Shown: positions 9,235 through 17,055 of the stretch, piece by piece
Position numbering within the stretch: position 1 is the first letter of the stretch
Layout: every line of letters begins with the position of its first letter
Origin: a virus
Virus record (IMG/VR): IMGVR_UViG_3300042475_005677
Location: 1-20,695 of that record
Length of the DNA: 20,695 nucleotides
Direction: 5' to 3' (one strand)
Position numbers and translations under genes: made by a program
Notes under the pieces: generated by a model
What the model saw: only the letters and a program-made list of their open reading frames with translations
Databases searched by the model: none
Told to the model about the DNA's origin: nothing

Positions 9235-11088
9235 TTATCTAAACAAATTACTAGCAATAACATCTATGTTGTTTGCAAGTGTATCTATATTGTTGAAATA
9301 CGGATATTGAAATGGAAGTAAAGCTACATTATTTGTTGTTACTGTTTTATCATTTTCAGGGTAAACCGGGTTCCATGAAAATAGTGATAAACCTTTAATT
9401 CTAATATTAGGGTTATCTACTCTTATAGTATAAAAATCAACCACTCCTTCAACATCTAAAATATTCTGTGCTAATTGTTGTATTTCGACAATTTGACCCA
9501 TCTTAGTTTGTTTTTGAGAGAAGTAACTTTTAATTATATTAACAATATCTTGTTTTATAGCAGTATCACTTCGGCGAGAAGTAGGTTGTTTTATTATACG
9601 GAGACGACATGAATTTTGTTCAACAACAGGATCAAAATTACTAATAGTTTCTGCTATTCCAAGATTGAAAGCCATATACACAGGATCAATAAAAACTGTT
9701 TCTGATGTAAGAACTTTATTTTCTTGTAACGTGTTACTAATAAGTTCTTTTTGTACAGGTAACAGGTATGTCAAAGTTTGAGAGGAACGCGGAACTGCTA
9801 TCAAATATACATTATTAAAGTTACAACTATCAGCTAGTAAAACTTGATTGAAAAGAGCCCGTGTGGTTTTTTCTGGTTCATTAATACCTATATCATAAAA
9901 ATAACGCAAATAATTAAAAACATATTCATTATTATTATAAACTTTAATATCGGAAATTAAATTTGCAAAGTTTGATCTTAAAAATACTTCATAATCTTTA
10001 GCGGTTACTAAACGATACTGCCCTCGATATGTAATAGGGGCATTTTCCCGAATTTGGTTAGTGGTTTCGGCAGGAGCAAAATCTGTTGAGCCTACATCAT
10101 TTACAAATCTTAACGTACTTGTTTGATTGTTGCTAATTAACTGGTAGCTATCTTGAAGAGTATCTTGAAGTATTTGATTAAAACGAATAGTGTCAAATAT
10201 TCTTGGTCGTGCTTCAGTTTGTACATTAGGCGTTGTTTGAGGTGAAATATTAGCACTATATTGTAAACTACCTGCTGCTACTACACCCTTATCCCCTAAA
10301 GACTGTAAATAATATATACCTACTTCATCTCCTGTTTGAAGTTTATAACCATTTATATTATCCCCAAATTTTATTTCGTAGTATTGATTCGCATTTAAAC
10401 GAATTTCGTATTTTTTATTACCTGTATCTTCGAGATATAAATTTGGAGTTTTTGCAAAAAGTTCCCATTTACCTGTTAAAGCAGGTTTAACATAAACATC
10501 AATGTTAAAATGATCTACTATATAAGGACCTGGGTTTAATATTATTGTTTCGTAATTATCTCCAGCTGCTGTATAAGTAGGGTATTCTTGGTAGATGCCT
10601 TGATATAAAAGTTTTTGTTCACTAATTTCTTGTAAATACTCTGCAGAACTATTTAAAGTTTTATTAAAAGTTATATCTTCATTAAAAGAGAACGGAATAT
10701 TACCTGATGCTAGTAGATAGCTATATCTCGGTAAAGTGTATAATCCTTGGGAAAGACTAACTGCAGAACATTTAAAAGAAAGAGTTGAGGTTTGAGCACC
10801 TTGTGGAGAATAGTCAATTAGTTTAACAATACGATTTATGTTTTCATATAATTGAGCCTCTGTAAACATCGATTCAGAAGATGTACGATTAAGATAATAA
10901 ATTAACGTATTGTACGCATAAGCAACTATATCTATAATTGCTGCTAAATTTGACCCGACATAATTTTGGTCAGTGAATGTACCTTGTTCATTAAGTCGGT
11001 TAATGATTAGCTGTCTTAAAGATGTAGCATCAAAAGCAGCATATCCGCCTTTTGGTATATCGAAGGGATTGTAATTTGTAGTGGCCAT
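9235..11088 (-). CDS. 6: Baseplate wedge protein, T4 gp6-like (baseplate J-like)
   Basis: This 617-aa protein is close in size to T4 gp6 (660 aa), which forms the inner ring of the contractile-tail baseplate wedge and holds neighbouring wedges together. Residues 19-95 carry the family's conserved N-terminus (SLRQLIINRLNEQGTFTDQN, SNLAAIIDIVAYAYNTLIYY, SESMFTEAQLYENINRIVKL). Two motifs typical of baseplate J/gp6 proteins follow: FGDNINGYKLQTGDEVGIYY at 241-260 and RGQYRLVTAKDYEVF at 355-369. The ATG at 11088 comes 2 nt after the gp25-like stop, so the two are almost certainly co-transcribed and made together. In T4 the order is also 25 then 6. It has no signal peptide or membrane segment, and the protein acts in virion assembly in the cytoplasm. 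This is one of the firmest assignments here. Confidence 0.93.
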   Translation of the reverse strand: MATTNYNPFDIPKGGYAAFDATSLRQLIINRLNEQGTFTDQNYVGSNLAAIIDIVAYAYNTLIYYLNRTSSESMFTEAQLYENINRIVKLIDYSPQGAQTSTLSFKCSAVSLSQGLYTLPRYSYLLASGNIPFSFNEDITFNKTLNSSAEYLQEISEQKLLYQGIYQEYPTYTAAGDNYETIILNPGPYIVDHFNIDVYVKPALTGKWELFAKTPNLYLEDTGNKKYEIRLNANQYYEIKFGDNINGYKLQTGDEVGIYYLQSLGDKGVVAAGSLQYSANISPQTTPNVQTEARPRIFDTIRFNQILQDTLQDSYQLISNNQTSTLRFVNDVGSTDFAPAETTNQIRENAPITYRGQYRLVTAKDYEVFLRSNFANLISDIKVYNNNEYVFNYLRYFYDIGINEPEKTTRALFNQVLLADSCNFNNVYLIAVPRSSQTLTYLLPVQKELISNTLQENKVLTSETVFIDPVYMAFNLGIAETISNFDPVVEQNSCRLRIIKQPTSRRSDTAIKQDIVNIIKSYFSQKQTKMGQIVEIQQLAQNILDVEGVVDFYTIRVDNPNIRIKGLSLFSWNPVYPENDKTVTTNNVALLPFQYPYFNNIDTLANNIDVIASNLFR

Positions 11089-11090
11089 AA

Positions 11091-11588
11091 TTAGGTATTT
11101 TTAACTGGTAGGGAAATAAATGTTTCTTTTCGAAGATCAAATACAAAATTTAATTCTGTGGTTTGATTTATAAGAGGTAGTTTGATAACGATTGTAATTT
11201 CGTACTGATTCTCATCCGGTATAGCAACTACATTTACATTTAATGGTTCTACTCTTATTTCATAAGTTTTTATGCCGTTAAAAATTGTATTACCAATTGC
11301 TTGAGCGTTATTAACAGTAACAGGGGAAAATAAATAACGTTTAAGATTAAGGCCATATTCAGGGAATAAAAATCTCTGGCCAGGGGTTGTATTAAAAAGG
11401 TTTATGAGGGAGTTGCTTATAGCATCTAAATCAAAACTAGCTTTAATATCTGTACTTGGGGCGGGTAATAAGAGCCCGGGGGTTTCTACTTTTGATTGAG
11501 TTAAATCTAAGCTTAAATCTTTATACACGTATTTATTAGTAGTATATTGATCTGCTAAAGTTTCTAGATCTTTAATCTTAATAGCCAT
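11091..11588 (-). CDS. 25: Baseplate wedge protein, T4 gp25-like (GPW/gp25 family)
   Basis: This 165-aa protein carries the gp25/GpW signature at residues 69-87 (PGQRFLFPEYGLNLKRYLF). It continues into the family's beta-alpha-beta region (IFNGIKTYEIRVEPLNVNV, then ITIVIKLPL). T4 gp25 is 132 aa, so this copy has an N-terminal extension of roughly 30-40 residues. gp25 sits in the baseplate wedge core, contacts gp6 and the sheath, and helps start sheath polymerisation. It is the first gene of the leftward baseplate operon: the next gene on its right is divergent, so its promoter must lie in 11589-11638 or within the neighbouring 181-aa gene. The ATG at 11588 has no Shine-Dalgarno sequence upstream. 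Ile codons are ATA in 6 of 15 cases. Confidence 0.93.
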   Translation of the reverse strand: MAIKIKDLETLADQYTTNKYVYKDLSLDLTQSKVETPGLLLPAPSTDIKASFDLDAISNSLINLFNTTPGQRFLFPEYGLNLKRYLFSPVTVNNAQAIGNTIFNGIKTYEIRVEPLNVNVVAIPDENQYEITIVIKLPLINQTTELNFVFDLRKETFISLPVKNT

Positions 11589-11638
11589 ATTACACTATTA
11601 TTTAGAGCAAGAGTTGCATAAATAATATCAGAATTATT
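11589..11638. promoter_or_regulatory. 50-bp divergent intergenic region between the gp25-like and 181-aa genes
   Basis: The region is almost entirely A+T and must contain, or be close to, the start points for both flanking genes. On the minus strand there is TCTAAATA (11599-11606), and on the plus strand CATAAATA (11617-11624). Each is one base off the T4 late-promoter core TATAAATA. Neither is exact, and in sequence this AT-rich such near-matches are expected by chance, so this is only a candidate. There is no Shine-Dalgarno sequence for either gene. Confidence 0.25.
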
Positions 11639-12184
11639 ATGGAAACTAAATTTGATGTCTTATTCGAAAATCTATTAGAGCGTTATCAACAGGGCGGCTT
11701 TTTAATTGGGGACCGTGTTCGTTTTAAAAAGGATGCTTTAAAATCAGATTTTATGAAAGATAAAGGTCAAAACTTTATCGATGTTGTAAAATCTTGTATG
11801 GATCCAGGTTTTGATCTTAACTTAAGAATTTCCGCAATTAAATCAATCTATCCAACAACAACTCAAAACTATCGTGGAGGTACTGAATCTCCTGATAGCA
11901 TTTATGCTGATGTTATTGTAGAGTATGCTCCAGGTCTTTATCGTACACCAATGACAGTGCCTATTGAGATATTGGAGCTTCAAGATGACGGCATTAATAC
12001 AGGGCCGGTTCCTGATTCGGTTCGTCGTAAATCAAAAATTAACATTAAACCTAAAAAGGTAGAAGCTGAACAAAAAGCTGACTTTGATATTAACCTGCAA
12101 AACAAAAACGTACAACTTCCTGGCGGAACAAAGTGGAATGATAAAGAGCCAGGTGCAGGTAATTCGCCAAAGAGAAAATACTAA
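11639..12184 (+). CDS. Uncharacterised 181-aa phage protein, possible SH3-like fold
   Basis: I do not recognise this family. Residues 18-112 look like one compact domain that opens with QGGFLIGDRVRFKKDAL and closes with ADVIVEYAPGLYRTPMTVPI. A 'GDRVRF' opening with a terminal strand pair is reminiscent of SH3/KOW-like barrels, but that is only a visual impression. The C-terminal ~60 residues are low in hydrophobics and rich in Lys, Asp, Asn and Gly (RRKSKINIKPKKVEAEQK, ending SPKRKY), probably a disordered basic tail. There is no signal peptide or membrane segment. It lies upstream of the ribonucleotide reductase on the same strand, but a terminator-like hairpin and a 65-nt gap separate them, so they may not share an mRNA. 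Codon choice resembles the other plus-strand genes. The ATG at 11639 is the first start in frame. Its presence between virion and nucleotide genes does not reveal a role. Confidence 0.8.
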   Translation: METKFDVLFENLLERYQQGGFLIGDRVRFKKDALKSDFMKDKGQNFIDVVKSCMDPGFDLNLRISAIKSIYPTTTQNYRGGTESPDSIYADVIVEYAPGLYRTPMTVPIEILELQDDGINTGPVPDSVRRKSKINIKPKKVEAEQKADFDINLQNKNVQLPGGTKWNDKEPGAGNSPKRKY

Positions 12185-12203
12185 GTAGATTTACTAGTTT
12201 TTT
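12181..12203 (+). terminator. Candidate intrinsic terminator after the 181-aa gene
   Basis: CTA-(A)-GTA (12181-12187) can pair with TAC-TAG (12192-12197) around a GATT loop with one bulged A. Six T residues (12198-12203) follow at once. The left arm overlaps the stop codon at 12182-12184. The stem is short and AT-rich, so termination is likely to be weak. Placement right after the gene and the T-run are the supporting features. Confidence 0.35.
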
Positions 12204-12209
12204 GGCGTA

Positions 12210-12227
12210 GAATAGCTTAAGTTATTC
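12210..12227. promoter_or_regulatory. 18-bp palindrome upstream of the ribonucleotide reductase gene
   Basis: GAATAGCTTAAGTTATTC is a perfect inverted repeat apart from one symmetric base pair (positions 6/13, which would form G-U in RNA). It is centred on CTTAAG and lies 22 bp before the RTPR start. It overlaps a weak -10-like TAGAAT (12208-12213), so it is placed like an operator. It does not resemble an NrdR box. It could instead be an mRNA hairpin in the leader. Confidence 0.35.
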
Positions 12228-12249
12228 GCACACATTCTTTGTCAAATTT

Positions 12250-14241
12250 ATGATTACAAACTATACCTCTGAGCTGTTACCGGAAAAGTTTTTACAAAAA
12301 TATATCAATAAAGAAGTACCTTGGGGCTTCAATGGTTTAGGATATATTGTCTATAAAAGAACCTATGCTAGAAAGATAGAAGGTACAGACAATACTGAGG
12401 AGTGGTGGCAGACGGTGGCGCGCTGTATTAATGGTGCACAAGAAATTGGTGCAGATTATACACCAGAAGAAGCTCAGCGTTTGTATGATTTAGTCTTTAA
12501 TCTTAAGTGTAACTTTGCCGGAAGAATGCTCTGGCAGTTAGGTACTGAAACTGTTAAGAAGTTTGGTGCTAACTCTTTATTAAACTGTTGGTATTGTAGT
12601 ATCAATGATCCTAAGACCTTTCTCTTTATCTTTGAGAACTTAATGCTTGGAGGTGGTGTTGGTTTCTCTATTCGCAGAGAAGACATTCACGAACTTCCTA
12701 AGATTAAAAAGAGTGTATCTATTGAACATCAATGTACAAAGGATGCTGACTTTATTGTACCTGATTCTCGTTCAGGTTGGGTTGAATTACTTCGTAAGGT
12801 TTTAGATGCTTATTATGTAACCGGTAAATCGTTTAGTTACTCTACTATCCTTGTAAGAGGTTCGGGTGAACGTATTTCAGGCTTTGGTGGTACAGCTTCT
12901 GGTCCTGGTATTCTTATTGAAGGTATTGAAAAGATTTCTAAGATCTTACAATCAAGAGAAGGAAAGAAGCTCCGTTCTACAGATGTTCTTGATATCTGTA
13001 ATATCATTGGTTCAATTGTTGTAGCAGGTAACGTTCGTCGTTCAGCTCAAATTGCTCTCGGAGACCCTGATGACTATCTCTATCTCAGAGCTAAGAACTG
13101 GTCGTTAGGTAATATCCCTAACTGGAGAGCAATGTCTAATAATACAATTTACGCTGATGACTTTTCTCATATTTCTAGTGAGATCTGGACAAACGGCTAT
13201 ATTGTAGATAAAGAAACCGGTTTTGCTAAAGGTGAACCATATGGTTTCTTTAATCTTCCTTTATCTCAAAAGTTTGGTCGTCTTAAAGACGGGGCTATGA
13301 AATCATCTAAGCTCTATCCTACAAATGAAGATAACGTGCTTGGAACTAATCCTTGTGCTGAAATCTCATTAACGTCTTATGAGTGCTGCAATCTTTCTGA
13401 GTTGTATCTTAATAATATTACTTCTGTTGAAGAATTAACTGACTGTGCTACTTTGCTTTATAAAACACAAAAAGCAACAGCAGCAATGCCCTTTATCCAT
13501 GATGAGACCAATAAAATTGTTCATAAAAATATGCGCTTAGGTCTCGGTGTTACCGGTATTTGTCAATGTTCAGATGAGAAGATTCAATGGCTTGATAAGG
13601 CCTATGAGGCTCTTCGTAAATTTGATAAAGAGTGGTCAAAACATAAAGGTTATCCTGAATCAATTAAGTTAACTACAGTTAAACCGTCTGGTACTCTTTC
13701 ATTACTCGCAGGTTCAACACCCGGGGTACACCCTGCTTATTCACCCTTCTATATTCGTAGAGTAAGAATGGGTTCAGGAGATAAGCTAGTTAACATTTGC
13801 CGAGAACTTGGTTATCATGTAGAATATGTTCGAGGGTTTGATGGTAAAGACGATCATTCAACTGTGGTTGTTTCATTCCCTTGTTCAGCAGGTAATGAGT
13901 GTGTAGTAGCTAAATCAATGTCAGCTGTTCAGCAGCTTGACTTAGTTAAGAAGCTTCAAACTTATTGGTCAGATAATGCTGTATCAGTTACTGTTTATTA
14001 TAAGCAAGAAGAGCTAGAAGAAATCAAAGCTTGGCTTGAATATAACTACGAGACATCTATTAAGTCTGTATCGTTCCTGCTTCACAATGAGCATGGTTTT
14101 GCTCAAGCACCTTACGAAGAGATTTCTGAAGAAGAATATAAAAAGCTCTCTGAGAAAGTGAAATCAATTACCACAATTAATATCGGTCAAGGTGATATTG
14201 AGAGTATGGAGTGTGAGGGTGGAGCTTGCCCTATTAAGTAA
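12250..14241 (+). CDS. nrdJ: Adenosylcobalamin-dependent ribonucleoside-triphosphate reductase (class II, monomeric RTPR type)
   Basis: This enzyme reduces NTPs to dNTPs using a cobalamin-generated thiyl radical, supplying precursors for phage DNA. All catalytic residues known from the Lactobacillus leichmannii enzyme can be placed: radical Cys in NPCAEI (C369, with N367 and E371), active-site disulphide pair C113 (LNCWYC) and C380 (YECCNLSE, 11 residues after C369, the same spacing as C408-C419), and the C-terminal shuttle pair C655/C660 in ECEGGACPIK, spaced like C731/C736. Other family motifs are GGGVGFSIRRED (133-144), NVRRSAQIALGDPDD (261-275), PSGTLSLLAGSTPGVHPAYS (479-498) and YIRRVRM. 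The 663-aa length is shorter than the 739-aa L. leichmannii enzyme. There is no intein or intron interruption. The start ATG at 12250 lacks a Shine-Dalgarno sequence. It does not fit class I, as no NrdB partner or class I tyrosines are present. Only 1 of 47 Ile codons is ATA. Confidence 0.95.
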   Translation: MITNYTSELLPEKFLQKYINKEVPWGFNGLGYIVYKRTYARKIEGTDNTEEWWQTVARCINGAQEIGADYTPEEAQRLYDLVFNLKCNFAGRMLWQLGTETVKKFGANSLLNCWYCSINDPKTFLFIFENLMLGGGVGFSIRREDIHELPKIKKSVSIEHQCTKDADFIVPDSRSGWVELLRKVLDAYYVTGKSFSYSTILVRGSGERISGFGGTASGPGILIEGIEKISKILQSREGKKLRSTDVLDICNIIGSIVVAGNVRRSAQIALGDPDDYLYLRAKNWSLGNIPNWRAMSNNTIYADDFSHISSEIWTNGYIVDKETGFAKGEPYGFFNLPLSQKFGRLKDGAMKSSKLYPTNEDNVLGTNPCAEISLTSYECCNLSELYLNNITSVEELTDCATLLYKTQKATAAMPFIHDETNKIVHKNMRLGLGVTGICQCSDEKIQWLDKAYEALRKFDKEWSKHKGYPESIKLTTVKPSGTLSLLAGSTPGVHPAYSPFYIRRVRMGSGDKLVNICRELGYHVEYVRGFDGKDDHSTVVVSFPCSAGNECVVAKSMSAVQQLDLVKKLQTYWSDNAVSVTVYYKQEELEEIKAWLEYNYETSIKSVSFLLHNEHGFAQAPYEEISEEEYKKLSEKVKSITTINIGQGDIESMECEGGACPIK

Positions 14242-14262
14242 GTTTATTCTTTAATCTTACTT
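14236..14262. terminator. Weak candidate bidirectional terminator at the RTPR/tail-fibre convergence
   Basis: AAGTAAG (14236-14242) and CTTACTT (14256-14262) form a 7-bp inverted repeat around a 13-nt AT loop, followed on the plus strand by two further T (14263-14264). The repeat spans both stop codons of the convergent genes, which are only 2 bp apart, and there is no other room for a terminator. The stem has just two G-C pairs and a large loop, so its efficiency is doubtful. Confidence 0.25.
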
Positions 14263-16526
14263 TTAAGCTCTTGTACTTCTTGTGAAAGTTCTTTAATTGC
14301 CTCAATTAACAAAGGAATAATTTTTTCGTATTTTACAGCTAAATATCCATTCTCTCTTTCAGCAACAACTTCTGGTAATACCGCTTGTAGCTCTTGAGCA
14401 ATAACACCGACATCATGCTTACGTAAAAGGTATTTGTTTTCACCTCCATGAGCTTCAATATATTCTTTTGTCCAATCATATTCTATACCTGTAATTTTAT
14501 TAACCTTTTCCAGTGCTGCGTTAAGAGGTTTAATATTTTCTTTTAAACGAATATCTGATGCACTAAAAGCCGTTATATCACCAGTTGCATTAATAGTTCC
14601 ATTAGCTGTAATATTAGCAAACGCTACATTATCGTTTGTAGCTAAACCGAAAGCCGTTCTCGCTGCAGCGGCGGTGTTAGCACCGGTGCCGCCGTTGGCA
14701 ATAGCTAGAGTACCTGTAATTTTACCGGCGCCCAGAGTAAAATCAGCGTGAGGTGCTTTTGCCTCTTTAGCTGTAATTGTGGTTGCTGGATCTTTCCAAG
14801 CCGGTGCTGTAAGTGAGCCAGTAGAAACAAGTACATCACCGCCGGCGGGAGTGATTGTTAAGCCAATATCTGACTTAGTTGTATCTGTCCCTGAGTTATA
14901 AAGAAGTCCGCGTTCGCCGATAACATTAGTTGCTTTAGTTGCGGTGGTGGCGTTTGTAGCGGAGCCAACAGAGAGATTAGACTGAAGTGTCCAGGTTGGT
15001 GCAGTAGTACCGCCAGATACCAATACACGATTAGCATCCGCGGTATATGCTACCCCTATAGTACCGGTATCGTCTGTCAAGTGAACAACACCATTTCTTC
15101 TAACTGCTGTAGTGGTAAAGCTCAGACCTCGTGCAGTGCCTGCTGTTAAATCTGTTTGATTTACCCATGTGGGTATTTTTAAAACATTAGTCCTTAATAC
15201 ATAATTTTCACTTACAGGTTGATCTGTAAAAGATGTTGCATTTAAGCCTGAAACATAAGGTATACGACCTACAACGTTTATACTAGTTGCACCTGTAATA
15301 TTTGCTGTACCTATATTAGGTACAAAATTTAATTCTACGCTCTTCCAAGCAGGGGCCCAACGATTTGTAAATGGAGCGGCTTGCTGTACTAATCCCAAAA
15401 ACATAGTGCTTTGAGAAGATGTTGGAGTGGCTAAAAGAGCAGTATTGCTTTTATCTATTTGATAAATTAACCGGTTGAAGTAAGATCCGTCACTATTTTC
15501 TAACCACGGCATGTCACCGGTATTTCCTGCTACAAGCTCAAATCTTGTTGAATAAACTGATGAAGTTGCAGCATTGACTGTTAAACCTACTACATCGCTC
15601 CAGGATGGTGCAGAACTCCCATTACTTCTTAAAAATTGACCGGCTGTACCTGTAGGTAAAAATGCAGTAACATTAGCCCCGCTTTGGTATGCTATTTGGC
15701 CTATTGTGCCCCCTGTTAAGTTACCAGCTCTTGTTGAAAGAGCTATTTCATTAAAATTACCCAATATAGTGCCTGAAGCGCTTATACCCCCAAAAACAGT
15801 TAATCTTGACGGATTATTCGGTACCGATCCACCAATTGCAACATTACTATTAATATCCCAAACCGGTCTTCCCGGTGATAGTTTAACAGGTGTTACATTA
15901 TTATCTGCAATTTTGGAAGTATTAACTGCACTTTCTTTAATAGTTAAGGCTTGATAAGTTGTTTGAAAAACGGGGTTAGGGGGATTTACAGTAATATCAA
16001 ACCCCCGAGTAAATTGATCTGATCCTGTATAATTAAAATAAGCAGGATCTAAAAACCCTGTTGTAGTTGTTCCTCCTCCGCCACCTCCACCTAGGCTTAC
16101 TGTTGCATTAACCCAATTGGTACCATTCCATTGTAGAAGTTGACCATTAATAGGTGTAGTAATTAAAACATCCTGTAGAGCAGATAAGTTTGCGGCTGTT
16201 AATAGCGTTTTACCAGCTTGTAATATATTGCCGCCTAATTTAGCAGTATTAATAGAGCCGTCAATTACATCTGCAGATATACGGTTTAAACTTGTACTAT
16301 AATTTAAATTAATGGTCGGGGTATTTACGACATTAAATTTAAAAACATGAGAGGATAAACCTGCAAAAAGATTTGTAGAAACACTATCGAGGCGAGTATC
16401 TAGATTTGTAAAATTATTATTAAATACTTTTAAAGTGTCTCCCATACACCACTCTCTACCAATTTTGTAGAGAAGTGTTCCGGCTTCTGTTTGAGGCGGA
16501 TCATTAGGCGGACTTAATATAGGCAT
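14244..16526 (-). CDS. Tail fibre protein with C-terminal intramolecular chaperone (peptidase S74 domain)
   Basis: This 760-aa protein is a trimeric-type fibre. The short N-terminal region (1-60, ending in a heptad-like stretch NNNFTNLDTRLDSVS) is likely to attach to the virion. A shaft follows with a seven-Gly run at 146-152. It holds five diverged copies of the fibre motif L-x-S-x-G-x-x-A-P-x-W (near 126, 294, 439, 497 and 561) and a classic AIANGGTGANTAAAARTAFG segment (608-627). The C-terminus is an S74 chaperone that trimerises the fibre and cuts itself off: ASDIRLKENI places the catalytic dyad at S657/K662. GVIAQELQAVLPEVV and a terminal coiled coil (IEAIKELSQEVQELKSKI) follow. The chaperone would be about 104 residues after cleavage. 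The fibre presumably binds the host surface. The ATG at 16526 is 5 nt after the gp16-like stop. DNA near the 3' end (about 14660-14850) is visibly more GC-rich than its surroundings, suggesting a mosaic origin. Confidence 0.92.
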   Translation of the reverse strand: MPILSPPNDPPQTEAGTLLYKIGREWCMGDTLKVFNNNFTNLDTRLDSVSTNLFAGLSSHVFKFNVVNTPTINLNYSTSLNRISADVIDGSINTAKLGGNILQAGKTLLTAANLSALQDVLITTPINGQLLQWNGTNWVNATVSLGGGGGGGTTTTGFLDPAYFNYTGSDQFTRGFDITVNPPNPVFQTTYQALTIKESAVNTSKIADNNVTPVKLSPGRPVWDINSNVAIGGSVPNNPSRLTVFGGISASGTILGNFNEIALSTRAGNLTGGTIGQIAYQSGANVTAFLPTGTAGQFLRSNGSSAPSWSDVVGLTVNAATSSVYSTRFELVAGNTGDMPWLENSDGSYFNRLIYQIDKSNTALLATPTSSQSTMFLGLVQQAAPFTNRWAPAWKSVELNFVPNIGTANITGATSINVVGRIPYVSGLNATSFTDQPVSENYVLRTNVLKIPTWVNQTDLTAGTARGLSFTTTAVRRNGVVHLTDDTGTIGVAYTADANRVLVSGGTTAPTWTLQSNLSVGSATNATTATKATNVIGERGLLYNSGTDTTKSDIGLTITPAGGDVLVSTGSLTAPAWKDPATTITAKEAKAPHADFTLGAGKITGTLAIANGGTGANTAAAARTAFGLATNDNVAFANITANGTINATGDITAFSASDIRLKENIKPLNAALEKVNKITGIEYDWTKEYIEAHGGENKYLLRKHDVGVIAQELQAVLPEVVAERENGYLAVKYEKIIPLLIEAIKELSQEVQELKSKIKE

Positions 16527-16531
16527 ATCGA

Positions 16532-17035
16532 TTATTTATCTTCTTTTTCTTCTAGAACCACAGATTCAATAACTTCTATAGCTTCTTCTTCTTGAACGTT
16601 ATTTAAAAGCTGTTTAAAGATCTCTTCTCTAGAAGCTACTAAATTAACAGTATTATTAGTGACATTTCCGGGTAAAGAACCGGCAATAGCTTTCTTACCT
16701 TCAATATCAATAGCTTTAAGTTCTTTATCAATTTTAGCTTTTTTATTCTGTAAATTAATTTTATTAAGAGCTTCAATAGCTTTTGTAGTGGAAGAAATAA
16801 GTTCAGAGAGAGCGGCTATTTCATCCGGGTTTTGACCCTGTACGATGAAATCTTTTAAATCACTAACTGCACCGAGACCAGCATCAATTAAGTTACCAGT
16901 TTTCTGTAGAATATAATCGTTAATATTTTCTTCGGTAATATGAGTCGGTGTACCTCTAGGAACAGACTTAGCTGTTGTAGGTTGAGGGAACGAAAAAGAA
17001 GACAGTTCATCTAAAAGAGTATCTAAATTTGACAT
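16532..17035 (-). CDS. 16: Small terminase subunit, T4 gp16-like
   Basis: The ATG at 17035 is preferred over an in-frame TTG one codon earlier, giving 167 aa (T4 gp16 is 164). The middle (about 66-115) is a long helix/coiled coil ([20 protein letters not shown]) that lines up by eye with the T4 gp16 stretch around [34 protein letters not shown] (131-143) matches the gp16 tail motif ATVFMGSPTELMDE in pattern and spacing. The N-terminus is polar and Pro-containing, and the C-terminus is acidic (EEEAIEVIE, then EEKEDK). gp16 forms rings that regulate the gp17 packaging motor and concatemer cutting. The T4 neighbour gene 17 does not follow here. A tail fibre does, so the packaging pair is split. 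The gene is probably driven by the minus-strand promoter at 17079-17106, leaving a ~36-nt leader. The assignment rests on remembered sequence and should be treated as likely, not certain. Confidence 0.68.
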   Translation of the reverse strand: [167 protein letters not shown]

Positions 17036-17055
17036 CAAATTAATTAAGCTGCTAG

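Noticed and set aside
9232-9239. GATAAATA just before the 1063-aa gene, like a T4 late promoter (similar strings lie near 11599, 11617 and 16532)
   Set aside because: None is an exact TATAAATA, their distances to the ATG vary widely (2-14 nt), and two simply contain the TAA stop of the gene before. Such strings are expected by chance in AT-rich DNA.
12185-12249. Possible cobalamin riboswitch upstream of the B12-dependent reductase
   Set aside because: The gap is 65 nt, far too short for the known aptamer, and no B12-box-like sequence is seen.
12474-12686. 70-aa minus-strand frame inside the reductase gene
   Set aside because: It is the antisense shadow of a well-conserved enzyme.
12250-14241. 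Intein or self-splicing intron in the reductase, as is common in phage nrd genes
   Set aside because: The catalytic motifs run in one uninterrupted frame at family-like spacing.
15706-15954. 82-aa plus-strand frame inside the tail fibre gene
   Set aside because: It is the antisense of the repetitive Thr/Gly/Ala-coding fibre sequence, low-complexity and without promoter or start signals.
16071-16091. Gly-codon run in the tail fibre gene as a frameshift or phase-variation tract
   Set aside because: The codons are mixed (GGT/GGC/GGA), with no homopolymer slip site, and the frame is open on both sides. It is a flexible poly-Gly linker.
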